A stretch of 64,000 nucleotides of DNA from Strix aluco (GCF_031877795.1 NC_133971.1:87010446-87074445), one strand, 5' to 3'. Shown: positions 34,001-43,300, counted from the first letter of the stretch. Notes: a model not told the origin generated them from the sequence alone. Numbers and translations are program-made.

Positions 34001-36475
34001 GTAGGGCCAGACTTCAGGGTTCAAAAAGTTGGTTGCACACAGCATTCTTTATTTCTGCTGCAGTGCTCACCCCTTGCCTCCTTGCAGCGCTGGGAATCCA
34101 GCTTGCGTGGGCTTGGGGGAAACCAGACTGTGGACTTTAGTCATCTCTTTATGCAAGATCTCTTTTTGAGCTCTACTGCTCAGCACCACCAAAGGAGCTG
34201 CTCATTGACACAGGGGCAAGGAGGGCAGGTTCCTGCAGTGCCTCCATTGAGCATTTTGTCTCTTTGCACCTCACAGGACTTCGTGTTACTTAAAATTTCT
34301 GCTGTTATGTTTCCTTTTGGGATGCTGCATGCTGACTTAATGCATGGAGTTTATCCTGGGGGAAGAAGGAGTTTTTTGATACCTTGTTGGCACAGATTGC
34401 AGAGCTCAAGATGCAGGCCTCCAGCAAAAGGTCCTTGACTGTGGTTTGTCTTTGCTGCCATAGGTAGTGAAATATATTGTGGCAGGATTGCCTGCTGGGT
34501 AGGGCCAACCTCTTGCCATCTGATGCACTGTGAAATCTCGGACGTCGCTCTTGGATGCTGGGATAGGACAGCTTGGTAGTGCCAGATCAAGTTGATGGGA
34601 GACTACAGTGAGGAACACTCAATGGTTGTCACCTAAGGGGTTCAGTGTCCTAAAGCTGGATGCTGCTTTCTGGGTGCTCTTGCAGGTCTGTGGGAGGTGG
34701 TGAATCATATTTCTGCTCTCTGGGGCAGCAAGAGGTAGTCAGCAATGAGGTCTGCATGCAGAACTTGGAGGCAGTGCACTGTATCCATCAAGGCTGGGGG
34801 AAAAGAAGCAGCAGGAGGCACCTAGGACTTGTCCATGGGCTGCCAGTTGCTTTCTGTGCTGGGAATCTGCTGGAAGTCTGGGCTAGTGTGGAGCTACTGT
34901 GTGTCCCTGTGTAAGGAGACTGAATCATGGCTCTGGGATGGGCTCTGGCTCTGGGATGTGTGGCACAACTTCTGTTTTCTACCCAGGACGCCTTCAGCGA
35001 TCTTGCCTTGTTCTTCTATGACAAGCATGGTGGGGAAGTGATTGCAGTTTTGTGGAAACCTTTGAGCTTTCAGCCTCAGCCTTTTAAGGTGAGTTTTTGA
35101 CTCTACTTTAAGTTTCATGTTACCTTTGTACCCTGAAAGCTTGGAGGGTTTTTTTCTGCATTGTAATTGCTTTGTCTAACTCTCACCAGCCCCAAAGCCC
35201 TTTGAGAAGTGGAGCTCATACTTCTGTCCCTTCTTAGAAAGGGTGAAACCAAGACAGGGCTATGGCCACAGTGCCCCCAGTCATCAGCAGAGCTGAGAAG
35301 GGAACGTGTGTCCCTGGACAAGTCCCAGCACCATGATCATGGGTTAGAATAGAGCTCTCTGTCCCAGGTGCTCTTCTTTAGTCCCTTCCTGGGAAATGGA
35401 CAATGCCTTGTTTGCCAAAGACATTTGATGTGTGCAACAGGCTGTCCCATTCTTGTGGCTTTGGGCACCTTCCTCAGAAATACCTTAACCGCAAGAAGGT
35501 GGGGTGGCAAGCCTAAGTTCATAGTGCCTAAGTCCTATCAATATATGGAGACATTTTCCAGCTACACTGTGTGGGTTGGCAAACTCCAGCGGGTGGTTAA
35601 GCTAGGTGTGAGGCACGCTGGAGTGATTCATGCTGCTTTCTATGAAGGAAAGACGCAAAGAAACCAGTGACTCATGGCTCAGAGTTGGCAGCCCAGGCTC
35701 TTCTGCTGTCAGCCTCTGGGTGATTTATCTCCCCTCTCTTCATGGCCAGGGGGCATTGGCCATTCAGCCTAGTTCCCATTGTGAAACCCAGTTATTCAGT
35801 GGTGAAACAGGAGGAGGAGATGCTTGCATCTGAGCTGAGTGTGGTTTGATTAAACATAAGAGCTTTTTTGTTCCTCTGGAACAAAAGGATCTCTTCCTAC
35901 TCGAGGTCTTGACACCCACCAAATTGCAGAGCAGAGCCCAGGCAGCTCCTACTCAGCATTATGGTGTGGTCCCTTTTGCATACCCCATCTGCTCTAGTTT
36001 CAGAGGCTCCACCATGCACCTGCACGCCCTTCCCATCTCCGCCATGCCCCTGGCCATTATTTCTGTCCCTCCCTTGTGGTCTTTGGACTCCAGGGTAAAT
36101 CCCAAAAGGGGCTGAAAGGGCCACTGTTGCACTTTGTTAGCTCTAATAATGAGCAGTGATGGTGTTGAGAAGTGAAGCTTAGAAAATTAGGTGTAGTGGT
36201 GTGGCAGGGCTTGGATGTGACAAGGCAGGAGAGCAAACTACTTCTCTTATTTGGGGCTTGCAGAGGTTGCAAAGCAGCTCTGAGCAGATGCTTCCATTTG
36301 CACTGTATTTGTGTGTGTCCTGCAGGTCTCCAACATGAAAGGAAGGATGGTGACAACTCTGAACAGTGAGCTGGTCTGTGTTCCCAATGTGGAGGCAATT
36401 CTGGAGGACTTCGAGGTTTTGGGAGAAGGCCTGGTGAAAAGTGTGGAAGCTCGGACAGAGAAATGGACTATCTGA
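8346..36475 (+). CDS. NOL6: NOL6, nucleolar protein 6 (Nrap/Utp22 family), complete 26-exon coding region
   Basis: Encodes the vertebrate counterpart of yeast Utp22, a structural subunit of the nucleolar small-subunit processome needed for pre-18S rRNA processing. Coding join: 8346-8351, 8446-8640, 9629-9745, 10038-10217, 10862-11030, 11768-11902, 12047-12210, 12699-12819, 13155-13213, 13376-13477, 14225-14340, 14718-14895, 15298-15420, 15567-15715, 16449-16524, 18377-18517, 18821-18938, 19158-19312, 19548-19711, 20162-20314, 21516-21613, 22876-23000, 23161-23250, 26302-26499, 34987-35088, 36326-36475. All introns are GT-AG and the frame stays open for 1,127 codons. Family signatures seen: [16 protein letters not shown] near the N-terminus, [19 protein letters not shown] (144-162), SELRRFQDG (567-575), [35 protein letters not shown] and [12 protein letters not shown]. 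By family knowledge the chain forms six Nrap domains in two tandem nucleotidyltransferase-like modules; boundaries here are approximate. The first NTase motif reads NVDVA instead of a DxD pair, fitting a non-catalytic fold. The N-terminus is shorter than the human one. Most introns are under 1.3 kb; intron 24 is 8.5 kb. Confidence 0.97.
8446..8640 (+). CDS. NOL6: NOL6 exon 2 (residues 3-67)
   Basis: Acceptor TCTTCTCCTCGCAG, donor CAG|GTCAGC. It begins with a Gly/Ala/Arg-rich, probably disordered basic stretch ([17 protein letters not shown]). The conserved part [20 protein letters not shown] follows, and the exon ends in [10 protein letters not shown], which is nearly the same in mammalian NOL6. 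Intron 2 (8641-9628) holds nothing recognisable. Confidence 0.95.
9629..9745 (+). CDS. NOL6: NOL6 exon 3 (residues 68-106)
   Basis: Acceptor CCCCCTGCAG, donor GAA|GTACGT, phase 0 at both ends. Encodes [17 protein letters not shown], a highly charged helix, then [22 protein letters not shown], matching the mammalian segment ahead of the first Nrap domain. Confidence 0.95.
9991..10018 (+). repeat. Poly(T) run of 28 next to the NOL6 exon 4 acceptor
   Basis: An unbroken run of T at 9991-10018 ends 19 bases before the AG of the exon 4 acceptor (10036-10037) and merges with its pyrimidine tract. It could be a mononucleotide expansion or a retroelement tail read from the opposite strand. Exact length is prone to sequencing error. 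Confidence 0.9.
10038..10217 (+). CDS. NOL6: NOL6 exon 4 (residues 107-166)
   Basis: Phase 0 exon of 60 codons starting [15 protein letters not shown]. It carries the first nucleotidyltransferase-like signature: G144-S145 followed by NVDVAV (157-162). In active members of this fold the second part is a D-x-D/E pair; here the positions are N157, D159 and A161, so the site looks degenerate, as reported for the family. Confidence 0.96.
10862..11030 (+). CDS. NOL6: NOL6 exon 5 (residues 167-223, last codon split)
   Basis: Acceptor CTTTTCCCAG, donor G|GTAGCG. Encodes [20 protein letters not shown], then [20 protein letters not shown] and a stretch ending [11 protein letters not shown]; the conserved RALYLAH helix and LLRP strand belong to Nrap domain 1. 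Ends in phase 1. Confidence 0.96.
11768..11902 (+). CDS. NOL6: NOL6 exon 6 (residues 223-268)
   Basis: Phase 1 at both ends. Encodes [20 protein letters not shown] followed by [16 protein letters not shown]. The KDE...VTVRLHxCP and (S/T)KNNVR motifs are shared with mammalian NOL6. Intron 6 is only 144 bases. Confidence 0.96.
12047..12210 (+). CDS. NOL6: NOL6 exon 7 (residues 268-322)
   Basis: Encodes [20 protein letters not shown] and then [18 protein letters not shown]. PPTPxYN and the LLKVWLxQR helix are strong family matches, at the junction of Nrap domains 1 and 2. Donor AAG|GTATGT. Confidence 0.96.
12699..12819 (+). CDS. NOL6: NOL6 exon 8 (residues 323-363)
   Basis: Encodes [20 protein letters not shown] followed by [20 protein letters not shown]. 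The hydrophobic [11 protein letters not shown] run is the buried helix of the family, not a membrane span. [14 protein letters not shown] is nearly identical to the mammalian protein. Ends in phase 1. Confidence 0.96.
13155..13213 (+). CDS. NOL6: NOL6 exon 9 (residues 363-382)
   Basis: A short exon encoding [20 protein letters not shown]. The TTDLxVxGISL motif aligns with mammalian NOL6. Acceptor CCCACAG, donor CTG|GTAAGC. Confidence 0.94.
13376..13477 (+). CDS. NOL6: NOL6 exon 10 (residues 383-416)
   Basis: Phase 0 exon encoding [20 protein letters not shown] then [14 protein letters not shown]. DFHQAFxVVFxDxSG and NLCADxTAS are diagnostic of Nrap domain 2. Intron 10 (13478-14224) shows nothing recognisable. 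Confidence 0.96.
14225..14340 (+). CDS. NOL6: NOL6 exon 11 (residues 417-455)
   Basis: Acceptor CTTGCTCAG, donor CA|GTGAGT, ends in phase 2. Encodes [20 protein letters not shown] then [18 protein letters not shown]. The LLMTxKPMxRAFDHV motif is shared with mammalian NOL6. Confidence 0.95.
14718..14895 (+). CDS. NOL6: NOL6 exon 12 (residues 455-514)
   Basis: Encodes [20 protein letters not shown] followed by [20 protein letters not shown] and a segment ending [12 protein letters not shown]. The GGxYVxAAL motif and the LLAHS(L/R)P segment mark the start of Nrap domain 3. Confidence 0.95.
15298..15420 (+). CDS. NOL6: NOL6 exon 13 (residues 515-555)
   Basis: Phase 0 exon starting [20 protein letters not shown]. 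The PPKHKDxGxLxxGLL motif and the ending [12 protein letters not shown] match mammalian NOL6. Intron 13 is only 146 bases. Confidence 0.96.
15567..15715 (+). CDS. NOL6: NOL6 exon 14 (residues 556-605), most conserved segment
   Basis: Contains [14 protein letters not shown] at 562-575 followed by E579 and VVWE at 581-584. This motif defines the Nrap family from yeast to human and lies in the centre of the protein. It ends [16 protein letters not shown], with the last Leu codon split in phase 2. Confidence 0.98.
16449..16524 (+). CDS. NOL6: NOL6 exon 15 (residues 605-630)
   Basis: A short exon encoding [20 protein letters not shown] then RTGQE. HADIPE is shared with mammals. The acceptor CTTCCATGAAG is weaker than its neighbours, with purines next to the AG. 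Confidence 0.93.
16525..18376 (+). other. NOL6 intron 15 (1.85 kb)
   Basis: No repeat family or nested gene recognised. A perfect 17-base tandem duplication lies at 17553-17586 (unit GCCCAGGGAGCTTGCTG). Confidence 0.8.
18377..18517 (+). CDS. NOL6: NOL6 exon 16 (residues 631-677)
   Basis: Phase 0 exon beginning [20 protein letters not shown] and ending [20 protein letters not shown]. The TGEEA, YDDLSR, GLPLTVxAVQGxHPxLRYT motifs are near-identical to mammalian NOL6 and lie in Nrap domain 4. Confidence 0.97.
18821..18938 (+). CDS. NOL6: NOL6 exon 17 (residues 678-717)
   Basis: Encodes [20 protein letters not shown] then a segment ending [13 protein letters not shown]. The VFPPxP start and KPCPAYxxP end are conserved while the middle is divergent, as in other vertebrates. 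Ends in phase 1. Confidence 0.95.
19158..19312 (+). CDS. NOL6: NOL6 exon 18 (residues 717-768)
   Basis: Encodes [20 protein letters not shown] followed by [20 protein letters not shown] and a segment ending THTDVYK. [12 protein letters not shown] and THTDVxK are exact or near-exact family matches. Confidence 0.97.
19548..19711 (+). CDS. NOL6: NOL6 exon 19 (residues 769-823)
   Basis: Encodes [20 protein letters not shown], then [20 protein letters not shown] and a segment ending [12 protein letters not shown]. DGxVFRxxVAYxRExxILKE is conserved. The last Gly codon is split in phase 2. Confidence 0.96.
20162..20314 (+). CDS. NOL6: NOL6 exon 20 (residues 823-874)
   Basis: Encodes [20 protein letters not shown] then a segment ending [12 protein letters not shown]. 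GLQQQHPxFxxxxRLAKRWV and the FLHPxPFTPPS motif are family hallmarks of Nrap domain 5. Ends in phase 2. Confidence 0.97.
20315..21515 (+). other. NOL6 intron 20 (1.2 kb) with a possible LTR scrap
   Basis: At 20386-20414 the sequence closely matches the last bases of the LTR at 63166-63552 (shared TATCCTAGCT and AAACCAGGACA, one base missing between them). No further LTR sequence is recognisable upstream. The rest of the intron holds nothing I can identify. Confidence 0.45.
21516..21613 (+). CDS. NOL6: NOL6 exon 21 (residues 874-907)
   Basis: Encodes [20 protein letters not shown] followed by [22 protein letters not shown] and [13 protein letters not shown] are almost identical to mammalian NOL6. 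Ends in phase 1. Confidence 0.97.
21614..22875 (+). other. NOL6 intron 21 (1.26 kb)
   Basis: No repeat family recognised apart from a short A-rich run at about 22516-22528. Confidence 0.7.
22876..23000 (+). CDS. NOL6: NOL6 exon 22 (residues 907-948)
   Basis: Encodes [20 protein letters not shown], then [20 protein letters not shown] and AQ. The RLPVMxIxTPxD and WTQxxPSAQ motifs match mammalian NOL6. Donor CAG|GTGAGC. Confidence 0.96.
23161..23250 (+). CDS. NOL6: NOL6 exon 23 (residues 949-978)
   Basis: Phase 0 exon of 30 codons encoding [20 protein letters not shown] then [10 protein letters not shown]. The QLMDPxxxxDxx motif is shared with mammalian NOL6. Confidence 0.95.
23251..26301 (+). 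other. NOL6 intron 23 (3.05 kb)
   Basis: Holds a CR1 3' end at 25160-25650 in the same orientation as the gene. The rest is unremarkable, with a short T run near 23968-23978. Confidence 0.8.
25160..25650 (+). mobile_element. CR1 LINE 3' fragment in NOL6 intron 23
   Basis: A 5'-truncated copy, the usual state of CR1. It begins in the last part of ORF2 ([20 protein letters not shown]), continues through the CR1 3' coding end ([13 protein letters not shown]) and non-coding tail, and ends with AGATGATTCTGTGA near 25636-25649. It lies in sense orientation to NOL6. The sequence is close to the inverted copy at 57121-57405, which suggests one fairly young subfamily. Confidence 0.93.
26302..26499 (+). 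CDS. NOL6: NOL6 exon 24 (residues 979-1044)
   Basis: The longest coding exon (66 codons), phase 0. Encodes [20 protein letters not shown] followed by [11 protein letters not shown], and ends [12 protein letters not shown]. VFRPPLxxYDVLIxLxPxxIPRH and the YDPxQxYLxxLR end are diagnostic of Nrap domain 6. Confidence 0.97.
26500..34986 (+). other. NOL6 intron 24 (8.5 kb)
   Basis: By far the largest intron of the gene and about 30% of its length. I recognise no CR1, LTR or nested gene in it. The longest frame is on the - strand at 31450-31965 (171 codons), with no known family and a length expected by chance. Several stretches at about 29500-30800 have overlapping moderate open frames on the - strand but no identifiable protein. 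Confidence 0.7.
34987..35088 (+). CDS. NOL6: NOL6 exon 25 (residues 1045-1078)
   Basis: Phase 0 exon encoding [20 protein letters not shown] then [14 protein letters not shown]. [30 protein letters not shown] is nearly invariant in vertebrate NOL6. Acceptor TTCTACCCAG, donor AAG|GTGAGT. Confidence 0.98.
35089..36325 (+). other. NOL6 intron 25 (1.24 kb)
   Basis: No repeat family or nested gene recognised. Confidence 0.7.
36326..36475 (+). CDS. NOL6: NOL6 exon 26, coding part (residues 1079-1127 and stop)
   Basis: Encodes [20 protein letters not shown], then [20 protein letters not shown] and EARTEKWTI, with a TGA stop at 36473-36475. The [29 protein letters not shown](T) ending matches the mammalian C-terminus to the last residue or so, confirming the gene is complete at its 3' end. 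Confidence 0.98.
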   Translation, partial: VSNMKGRMVTTLNSELVCVPNVEAILEDFEVLGEGLVKSVEARTEKWTI

Positions 36476-36715
36476 TGCCACTGAGAGGTGTCAGAGGGAC
36501 CTGTCCTGAAGCAGATTGTTCACTCTGGGACTGTTCCTTTTTGTAAATCAGTCCTAGGAAAGGCTTTTTGGCTTTTTAAATCGAAAAGCTGTGTTTTACT
36601 CTATTTATATGCCTTGTTCGGAAAAGCAATGGGAACTGTTATGGTTTTCAAGAATACAAATGCCTTTTTATTTTGAAGAAAATATAAAGATGGGATAAAG
36701 TTTTTGAAAGTGTTC
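36476..36715 (+). other. NOL6: NOL6 3' UTR (inferred end)
   Basis: AT-rich sequence after the stop. The end is placed after the poly(A) signal-like motif at 36681-36688; the exact cleavage site is inferred. Confidence 0.65.
36681..36688 (+). terminator. Probable NOL6 poly(A) signal (AATATAAA)
   Basis: AATATA and TATAAA, both known minor variants of AATAAA, overlap here about 205 bases after the stop. T/G-rich sequence follows (GTTTTTGAAAGTGTTCC), fitting a downstream element. No exact AATAAA is present nearby. Confidence 0.6.
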
Positions 36716-36894
36716 CTTTTCCTTGTAGGAAACAAAGCTGTGTTCACATGAAAATGTCAAGTACTGAAAATTCTGGCTGAGGTGTGCATTGGGAAGGCAG
36801 TTTCCTTGTTCAGTAGAGAGTTCATAGCAGCTGCTGTTATTCTAGTGGTTAGCAAAACTAAAGAAACACTGAGCCTTTCAAAAATGACAGGTTA

Positions 36895-37390
36895 TTCCCC
36901 TCTACTCAGGCCTGGTGAGACACATCTGGCATGCTGTGTCCAACACTGGGCTCCCCAGTAACAGAAAGACACGGACACTGAAGTGGGCCCAGTGAAGGGC
37001 AATGAAGATAATAAAAGGGTTGAAGCTGTTGTCCTACAAGGAGAGGGTGTAAGAGCTGGGCTTGTTCAGCCTGGAGAAGAGAAGGCTCAAGGGCATCTTA
37101 CCAATGTGTTTAAATACCTGATGGGGGAGTAGAGAACGTGGAACCAGGCTCTTCTCAGTGGGGCCCAATGGTGGGATTGTAAGCCAAAATGACAGGATGA
37201 GAGGCGTCAGTTGAAATGCAGGAAATTCTACTTAAAACACTTTTTTTACTATGAGGGCGGTTAAACACTGGCACAGGTTGTCCAGGGAGGTGGAGGAGTC
37301 TCCATCCTTGGAGATACTCAAAACCCAACTGGACATTGTCCTGGGCAGCCTGCTCTAGGTGACCCTGGTCTGAACAGGAGTGTTGGATTA
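36895..37390 (+). mobile_element. CR1 LINE 3' fragment just downstream of NOL6
   Basis: Matches the CR1 segment coding for the end of ORF2 and the tail: a block like GTCCAACACTGGGCTCCCCAG, then GGGCTTGTTCAGCCTGGAGA, and the CR1 tail words GGAGTCTCCATCCTTGGAGA and GGGCAGCCTGCTCTAGGTGA. The terminal octamers are missing, so it is truncated at both ends. It is more diverged than the copies at 25160 and 57121. Confidence 0.88.
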
Positions 37391-40300
37391 TTTATCTGTG
37401 TGAAATGATCGTGGGGACTCCTGATGGAGAAAGAAGAGGGAGGGAATGCACTAGTCCCATCCCCTCTTCTGATGGAGGTAGCACTCGTGCTCCAACAGCA
37501 AAGCATGGGTGAATCATGTGCGGAGTAAAGGAAACAGACTCCATGACAGCAGATATTGCAGAAACCAAAATTAGATCGAGCTTGGAGAGGCAAGTGAATG
37601 TTCAGTTTTGATAACTGTAGACAGTTTTTGCTTGGTAAGGAGCATTTTGGATAGGATGTTAAATCTGTTTCTTTAAGACCTACTGACCTCTCCAGGTGCT
37701 GGAAGTGGGTCTGAGGGTTTGTGGAGGAGATTCACAACTTGTTTTCAAATGTTCTCTCTGCAGCATTTGAAAGTGGGCTGTGGCAGAGATGGAGCACTGT
37801 GCTGATGCTGTCTACCTGGTGCCTATTGATCCAGTGTTTGGAGGCACAGTGTGTCCTGCAGGGTAGGTGTATGTGTGCAGTGTCCCTGGTTTTGGGATAT
37901 CTCTGCTATATTAAAATCATAAGGGAAACATTTGTCTCTCTTCCCTGAGGGAGGCTGTAGGTAAAATCATTTGCTGATCCTTTGCTTGCAAGAGCTTTTT
38001 GAGTACACCTAAACTGAAAGCATTAAAAGCACTTAGAGGGCAAAACAGATACTGAACAAAGCAGTACTTTCTGTTGCTACCGTGACCATTGCAGCCTAAG
38101 AAGCTGCTGACAAGTCCATTAGCAAACAAGATGCAGGCAGTGATTTCAGCAGGTTTCAGAAGTGGTTAATTAGGGATTAGTTTTTAAGCCTCGCTTTGTT
38201 CTGTTTTATCATCCTCTAGATGTTGGAATTGCCCAATCTGCCTTCAGCCATGGCTGTAATTTTCCTTGGTAGTCAGATTGTTCCGGCTCTTTGTGCCTGT
38301 CTGCCTTCGCTCCTCCGAATGTGCAGTTTGACATTGGGATCCTGTAAATCTGCCAACACAACTGTTGGACAGCACTTGAGTTACTTCACTGGTTGCTTGT
38401 GCCAGAGCTCTGCTTGTGCCCTCCGTGCCCCATCTTGCCCTCTCTTTTCCCCTTGCTGTATGTTGTGGATGTAAATGGTTTTGGGCCGGGGTGCTCTCCT
38501 CCCTGCATGTATCTGTGCTTTTCCCTAGGGTAGAGGCGTGTGCTGAAGCCTACATTAGCTTGCAGGGGAGCAGAGCTCCTCCAGCCCCACCACTGCACCA
38601 GATGGATGGGAAGGTCCTGCTTCCCCTTCCCCGGGGCTGTCACAGGATGCAGCCCCTCGCCAGCTTCTTCCCTGCCTGGCAATATTTATGGAGAGGTGGT
38701 CTCTGCTTTTGCAGCTGTGTAGTGCCATAATCCCCCCTGCTCTGTCCTCCCCAGCCCAGCTCCTGCAGTGGGGTAGTTCATGGGGTACGTGAAGGATGTA
38801 CCCTGCAGTGGTAGCCCTGCAGCACCTCTGCTTTTATCTGCTTCTGTTAAGCTGTCAGGTATCGTGTTACTCCTTTTCCTTTTTGCCCTTAAAAAGGCAT
38901 AAAATTACATGTAGCTTCAAGCTACCCTGTATTGGATCCCCTCTCTGCTCCTGCATCCTTGGGTAAAACGCCACTGTTTGCAGCGTGCAGCAAAGGGCCA
39001 GGAAGTGTCCAGGCTAGCCTTCTGCAAGAATAACGATGCCAAGTTGACTGATGATAAACAAACTTGGTTGTAAACCAAACCCTTGTACAAGTACCAACCT
39101 GCTAGTGTTTCACAGGGTAATGCCACTGTGCTCAGCAGCCAGATGTGAGCTGAGGTCAGGCCTGGGCTGCAGGTGTTTACTGGTGTAAAGGTCAGTTTTG
39201 GTGACAGATACTGGTAACTCAGCAAAGGCCTTGAAATAAGTTCACTTAAGACTGGCAAAACTGACCACTGCTAATGCAGCTTACATCACCTGGAGGGGAT
39301 AAACTTGTGTCAGCAAAAGTTACCCCAAGTAACACATTATCCCAGCTGTGCTCGCAGTGTTCCTCATCTTGACCCACGGGCTACTGCCTCGTTCAGAGGA
39401 AGCTTAACTCCTCAATGCCCCAGACTCCCCAGTATCCAACTATTTACCTCTGAGCAATTCCAGAGCCCTTGTTTGTATGGTCAAACATTGCAAATGTTCT
39501 AGGTCATGTTTCATTGTCTGCTAAAGTCAGACCCCTGTGGCTGATTTGTGTGGACAAAACCACCTTGAAATTTAGCTGGAACACCTGGGGATGCTCTTAG
39601 GGACTAAGTGTTTGTGCTATCTCACTTCTTAAGCAACTGTTGGTATCTAAAGCAAAATGTAAAGCACCTCTGCCACAGGAGCAGGGGGTGCATGTGCCTC
39701 TAAGGGGTCTGGAAAGGCAGGTTCCAAAGGAAAGGGGTGTCTCAGGTCCATAAGAGAGGACAAGTGAGGTCTCCATTGCAACTTTATCTCCTGTTACCTA
39801 ATTTACTGCTCTTGTTGGTGCGCTGTGACTAATTTCTATTGTGAAAGTTAGGGTAGGGCCTGGCTTATTCAGAGCACGCTTGTTTGACAACCTGTGCTGG
39901 ATTTCCACTTCCAGAGCAGTGAGTGGGCACTCGCTTGCTTGCAGGTGTTTGCTTAGCTGTGGTCCCGTCCATAAACATGAGGTGTACAAACAAAGAGCTG
40001 CCCTGGAGAGCCCATGCCTTGTCATGTTGCAAGAGGTGGGACGAGGGGAGAAGGAGGCAAGCGCCGAAGCTGAGACGATAGCGATGGGCTCTGACGTGTT
40101 GCCACTGCTACAGTGTTGATTTTGCAAAGCCACCTTTGAAGATCCTTTGAAGCTCTTTACAGCAAGTCTCCCATGCGTGGGGGGAGACCACAAACAGGGA
40201 GGTGTTTCCAAATGCAAGGCTGTGCTGAAGCGATGTTGATACACTTAGGGGATAGATAGGGTCAGCCAAGACAGGGCTCAGGGGTATCTGCTTTCTACCA

Positions 40301-43300
40301 GACCTTTCCAAAAGCTGGTGTGTCCTCCTGAGCCTTTACCTGAGCCACCCTTTGTGCAGCTTTCTCCTAAAAGGGTCAGCTTGTGCTTTGCAAGGGCGCT
40401 CTGAAAAAGTGGTTTTTGAGAGGCAGCTAGTGCTGGCTCAGAAGAAGGGGTGATGGATGGAGCCAGTCCTCTGCCAGCAGACCCCTGCTTGCCAGGTCCC
40501 CTTGATAGCTTTGAGTGGCAATTGCAGGATTTATGAAAGGAAGCTGGGGAAACAAGTCAATGAAACACAGCTGGGATGATGGGATGATCAGAGCAGGTTG
40601 AGTGCGGTGAGGTTTTCTTGCCCACTGAACTGTTCAGCCTTTGCTCATCAGGGCTGCCAAGATCTTTTCAGAGGTGGTTTGGGGTCTCTGTGGCTGCCTT
40701 GACTTCAGGCTGATGCCCTGAAGGCAAGAAGCATGTGTCCCCTGGAAATAATGGCACTTGTAGGGAGCATTTTGCTCAGGCACCCACAATCACTGGTCAT
40801 TTTTCAAAACACTTAGGCTAAATTTCCATGGCTGGCTGGTGAAAAACAGCTGGCTGGCTGTTTTTTTTCTGCAGAAAGGGCATATCCTCCCCTAGTTTGC
40901 TGTTCCACAGTGGCCATGCTGCTTGGCTGGGGGATGACTTGTTTCCTGGGGTTTCTGTTATCAGGAAAAGGCTCTGGACCTGAAGTGATTTTCCCCAGCC
41001 AAGGCATCAGCTTTCAGGAAGTGCCGGTAGCGAAGCAGCTCTGGCAGGCAGCAGCTTTTGACATTCATGGTCTCCCTGGGAAGGCAGAGTGGTGCTGCTT
41101 AAGGGGTGAGGGTAGCACTTTGCAAGTGCAGGGTGCACCACAAGGAAGGAAGAATCAAAAGGTTGGCTGGGGAAATTGAAAAATGTGAGAAATGTGGTTT
41201 GGAAAGGGGCTGGAGTTGGGAAAGGAAGGGCAGTTTGGCAGTGGGGGAAGCAATTCTGGTCACTGGCACGCCAGGGCTGTGCTGGAGGAGCAGGAGGAAA
41301 CTGCAAGTTGCTCAAACTATAAGAACTAGTGCAAAGATGCAGCCTCCAGTGCCGTGAAGTTATTGCACCAGACCTATAGGAGAAAAATAACCATCAGCCA
41401 TGAGCATAGTGGGGAGGTGCTGTGTGGCTGGGGATGCTGTGGTGGGCTCTTGCAGAGTAACAAACTGGGCATGCATCAAGGATCTCCTCATTACTCCGCT
41501 TTCCTGCTGAGAATTGTGACCAGGTTCAGCAAACTTGCTGCCTCTTCCCACCAGAGAGCGTGAGAGGGGGGATCTGCTCCTCAGGGTTCGTTTGCAGTCA
41601 CTAATGAAAGTGCCATAGGCTTGTGTTGGCTGTGAGCTGGCACGGAAACAGTCACACCTTGTGCTGGTGGCTTCTGTGCTGATGAAGGTACCAGACAGAC
41701 CAGACCGTTCCTGTTCATGCTGGTCCTGGATGTGCCTGGAAAGGCTGAGGGAGGTGCCAGCAAAGGGCATGGCAGGAGCCCGGGATAGTGTTGATGTACT
41801 GGCTGGAGTCTCTCCCTTTTGGCTAAATCACCTGTTGCTTCTGTGCATATTAAAACTTTGAGGATCGCAGTGTTTGGGAGGAAAACTACAGTGGTGGCTC
41901 CACTGGGCTGCAAGTTCATAGCTCACTGGCTCTTCCCTGCCAAAACACATAGTAGCCGAACTTGGCTTTGCTGAATGCTGACCTGGCTAGTGTTAATGCA
42001 GGGCAAGACCGTGGTCCTGGGCTGGAGATGTTGCCACAGGGTAAGCATGTCCTTCCGTGTGCTTGGAGATGCCGGTGGTGTCACAGGGTGAGGGATGAGG
42101 GGTGTTGCATTGCTGGTGGGCAGCCAGCTCCCTAGTGACACCAGGGAACAGCAGACCCTGTCCTGGAGCGAGGAGCCCCCCCCAACCGAAGGAAGAGTGG
42201 AGTGGGCACATAGTAATGTCTTTGCTCCATCCAGTGGGATCAGACCTCCCAGAGCAGGACCGCCTGGGGTGAGGGGTGTCCTACAGTGCAGGGCTGAGCC
42301 AGCTCTCGCTGTTAGGTCTTGTCAGTGGGGATTAGCTTTGCTAAAGGCTCAGCCAGGTGGAATAATCGGCAACCAAATCCCAAACTGCCTCCCAGTCCAG
42401 CCTGGGACTGCAGAAGGGCAACCCTCCTCCTGTGGCCATGGCGCCAGGACCTCATCCCTTCTTCCCCTGATAGACCCATCCCAAGGACCTTTCCTTTCCC
42501 CTATGCCTTTCAAAATAGACCTCCATGTCCCTCCCTTGCGTGGACACAGGGCAATATATTGTTCTGCCTTATACTTGCCCTATACCTCGTATTTATATAG
42601 GTATGTCTGCATCTTTCCTTCACTGTTTTGGGGGTGCCTGGATATTTGTTGGGGATGATGAGGTGTTGGGGAACCACGTGCCTTTCCCTGGCACAGGTAG
42701 ATAGGGGACCGGTGGCCTGTGCCACTTCATCGTTGGCCAGTAGCGAAGAGCGAGGGGTTCCCATCTCCACCCCTGCAGCTCCTGCCCTTGGCCCCTTTTG
42801 ACACAGCTGAAAGCAATTTCCCAAGTGAGTAACACAGCTCCTGCCCTGTGACTGTGATGTTTTCCATCAGGAACTGCAATTTGTGTAGTGCCAGCAATTT
42901 GCTGCAGCCCATCGCAAAGAGGCTATGAGATACTTTCCCTGCCCTGAAGCACCAACGGCTGTAGGGAGGCAGGATGAGACATGGAGGGTGTGAGCAGCAG
43001 CTGAGGAGGGAACATCGGGGGTAGTGCAGGGTCTGAGGCAGGGAGGGGGTAGTACATCACAGCTGTGGGTTATGAAATGATCCTGAAAACGGGGGAAGCC
43101 TGGCTCTTGTCCGAGGCAGGAGAATGGTTCCTTTTCTCACCCATGATGGCTCGCAGCAAGATGGGCTTGCACAGCCCCTTCCCCTGCTCTTTTCCCTGCC
43201 GTGGACATGGACCTCAGCTCAGCCCTCAACAAAAGCATCCAAAACTGCGGCACTCCCTGCTTGCCTCAGTGATGTACTTCAATCCCAGGGTGGGACTGTC

